From assembly GCA_040371205.1 (NCBI GenBank), contig AP031382.1, forward strand, positions 3,283,562-3,347,561: a DNA stretch of 64,000 bases, written 5' to 3'. Position numbers and translations under genes: made by a program. The DNA comes from Rhodanobacter sp. (GTDB lineage Bacteria; Pseudomonadota; Gammaproteobacteria; Xanthomonadales; Rhodanobacteraceae). Position 1 is the first letter of the stretch. Every line of letters starts with the position of its first letter. Below the pieces are notes generated by a model. The model made no database searches. It had not been told where the DNA came from and saw only the letters and a program-made list of their open reading frames with translations. Below are positions 63,506 to 64,000 of the stretch, in pieces.

Positions 63506-64000
63506 ATGTCCCTTGCTACGGCTCCTAAGGCCTCGCCGCTCGCCCATCGCGACTTCCGCCTGCTTTTTGGCGGCAGTTCGATCTCCGCACTCGGCGACCA
63601 GTTCACCCTCGTGGCGCTGCCGTGGCTGGTGCTCAAGCTCACCGGCAGTCCGGCCGCGCTGGGCCTGGTGCTGGCGACAATGGCATTACCGCGCGCTACC
63701 TTCATGCTGATCGGCGGAGCGGTGGTGGACCGGCTTTCGCCGCGCCGCGTGTTGCTGTGGGCGCGCGCGATCAACGCGCTGCTGATCGGTGCGCTGACGC
63801 TGCTGGTATTTAGTGGCGCGATCCGCATGCCCTTGGTCTATGCCTTGGCGCTGGGCATCGGCCTGTGCACCGCGTTTGCCTATCCTGCCGGCTCCGCGCT
63901 GCTGCCGCGCCTGCTGTCGCCACAGGAGCTGCAGCCGGCGAATGCGCTGATGATGGGCATGCGCCAATTGAGCCTGTTCGTGGGTCCGGCGCTGGCGGGC
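63506..64000 (+). CDS. MFS transporter, N-terminal part
   Basis: The visible 165 codons cover about four helices of a major-facilitator exporter of the EntS/MFS_3 type: HRDFRLLFGGSSISALGDQF at the start, LVLKLTGSPAALGLVLATMA, a GGAVVDRLSPRRVLLWARA loop that is motif A-like, and PRLLSPQELQPANALMMG. GGAA lies six bases before the ATG used; an ATG at 63494 is in frame. It runs off the right edge. Substrate unknown. Confidence 0.85.
   Translation, partial: MSLATAPKASPLAHRDFRLLFGGSSISALGDQFTLVALPWLVLKLTGSPAALGLVLATMALPRATFMLIGGAVVDRLSPRRVLLWARAINALLIGALTLLVFSGAIRMPLVYALALGIGLCTAFAYPAGSALLPRLLSPQELQPANALMMGMRQLSLFVGPALAG

Overview
The window is about 64 kb of high-GC DNA that reads as a gammaproteobacterial chromosome of the Xanthomonadales, most likely Rhodanobacteraceae (Dyella, Rhodanobacter, Luteibacter type). 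This is an inference from gene content and order: an xps-type GspE, a monomeric isocitrate dehydrogenase, tsaD divergent from rpsU-yqeY-dnaG, one long leu-ilv operon, a thr operon with a leader peptide, TonB-receptor sugar loci and a chromosomal integron remnant. No rRNA, tRNA, CRISPR array, prophage or insertion sequence was recognised.

Layout. 1-6.4 kb: housekeeping and small accessory genes (gspE fragment, tatD, rluE, NYN protein, LysR regulator, aldo/keto reductase, TraB-like protein). 6.4-8.6 kb: a decayed integron, with an integrase N-terminal remnant, an attI-like junction and four cassettes of unknown function separated by recognisable attC sites. 9-25 kb: icd, a ferredoxin-NADP reductase-like gene, yadGH, rluF, tsaD / rpsU-yqeY-dnaG-dedA, mgtA with an upstream short ORF, and a secreted 2',3'-cyclic phosphodiesterase/nucleotidase. 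25-29 kb: the threonine operon (leader peptide, hom, thrB, thrC). 29-45 kb: a glycan-uptake locus under a LacI regulator: TonB receptor, halogenase-like flavoprotein, GH144-like glucanase, binding protein, two permeases and an ATPase of an ABC importer, GH1 and GH39 glycosidases. 46-59.4 kb: the leucine/isoleucine/valine operon leuA-ilvE-leuC-leuD-leuB-ilvC-VOC-ilvG-ilvM-ilvA-ilvD behind a textbook transcription attenuator. 59.5-64 kb: SnoaL-like protein, S10 peptidase, EamA exporter, DUF2239 protein and the start of an MFS exporter.

The most interesting signals are regulatory. The thr and leu-ilv operons, 21 kb apart, have almost the same promoter: an ACGTCC box 36-38 bp before the -35, an A-run, TTGACA, an 18-bp spacer, TAGG(C/G)T, and an ATGTCG seven bases after the -10. 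Both leader peptides are therefore probably translated from leaderless mRNAs. The leu leader has clear 1:2, 2:3 and 3:4 helices. The thr leader has no U-tract terminator but has a hairpin that buries the hom ribosome binding site, which suggests control of translation. Two operators of the LacI TGTAA-N-CG-N-TTACA type link the two halves of the glycan locus. Dispersed repeats have entered the thr and ilv operons, and one appears to have added about 12 residues to LeuB.
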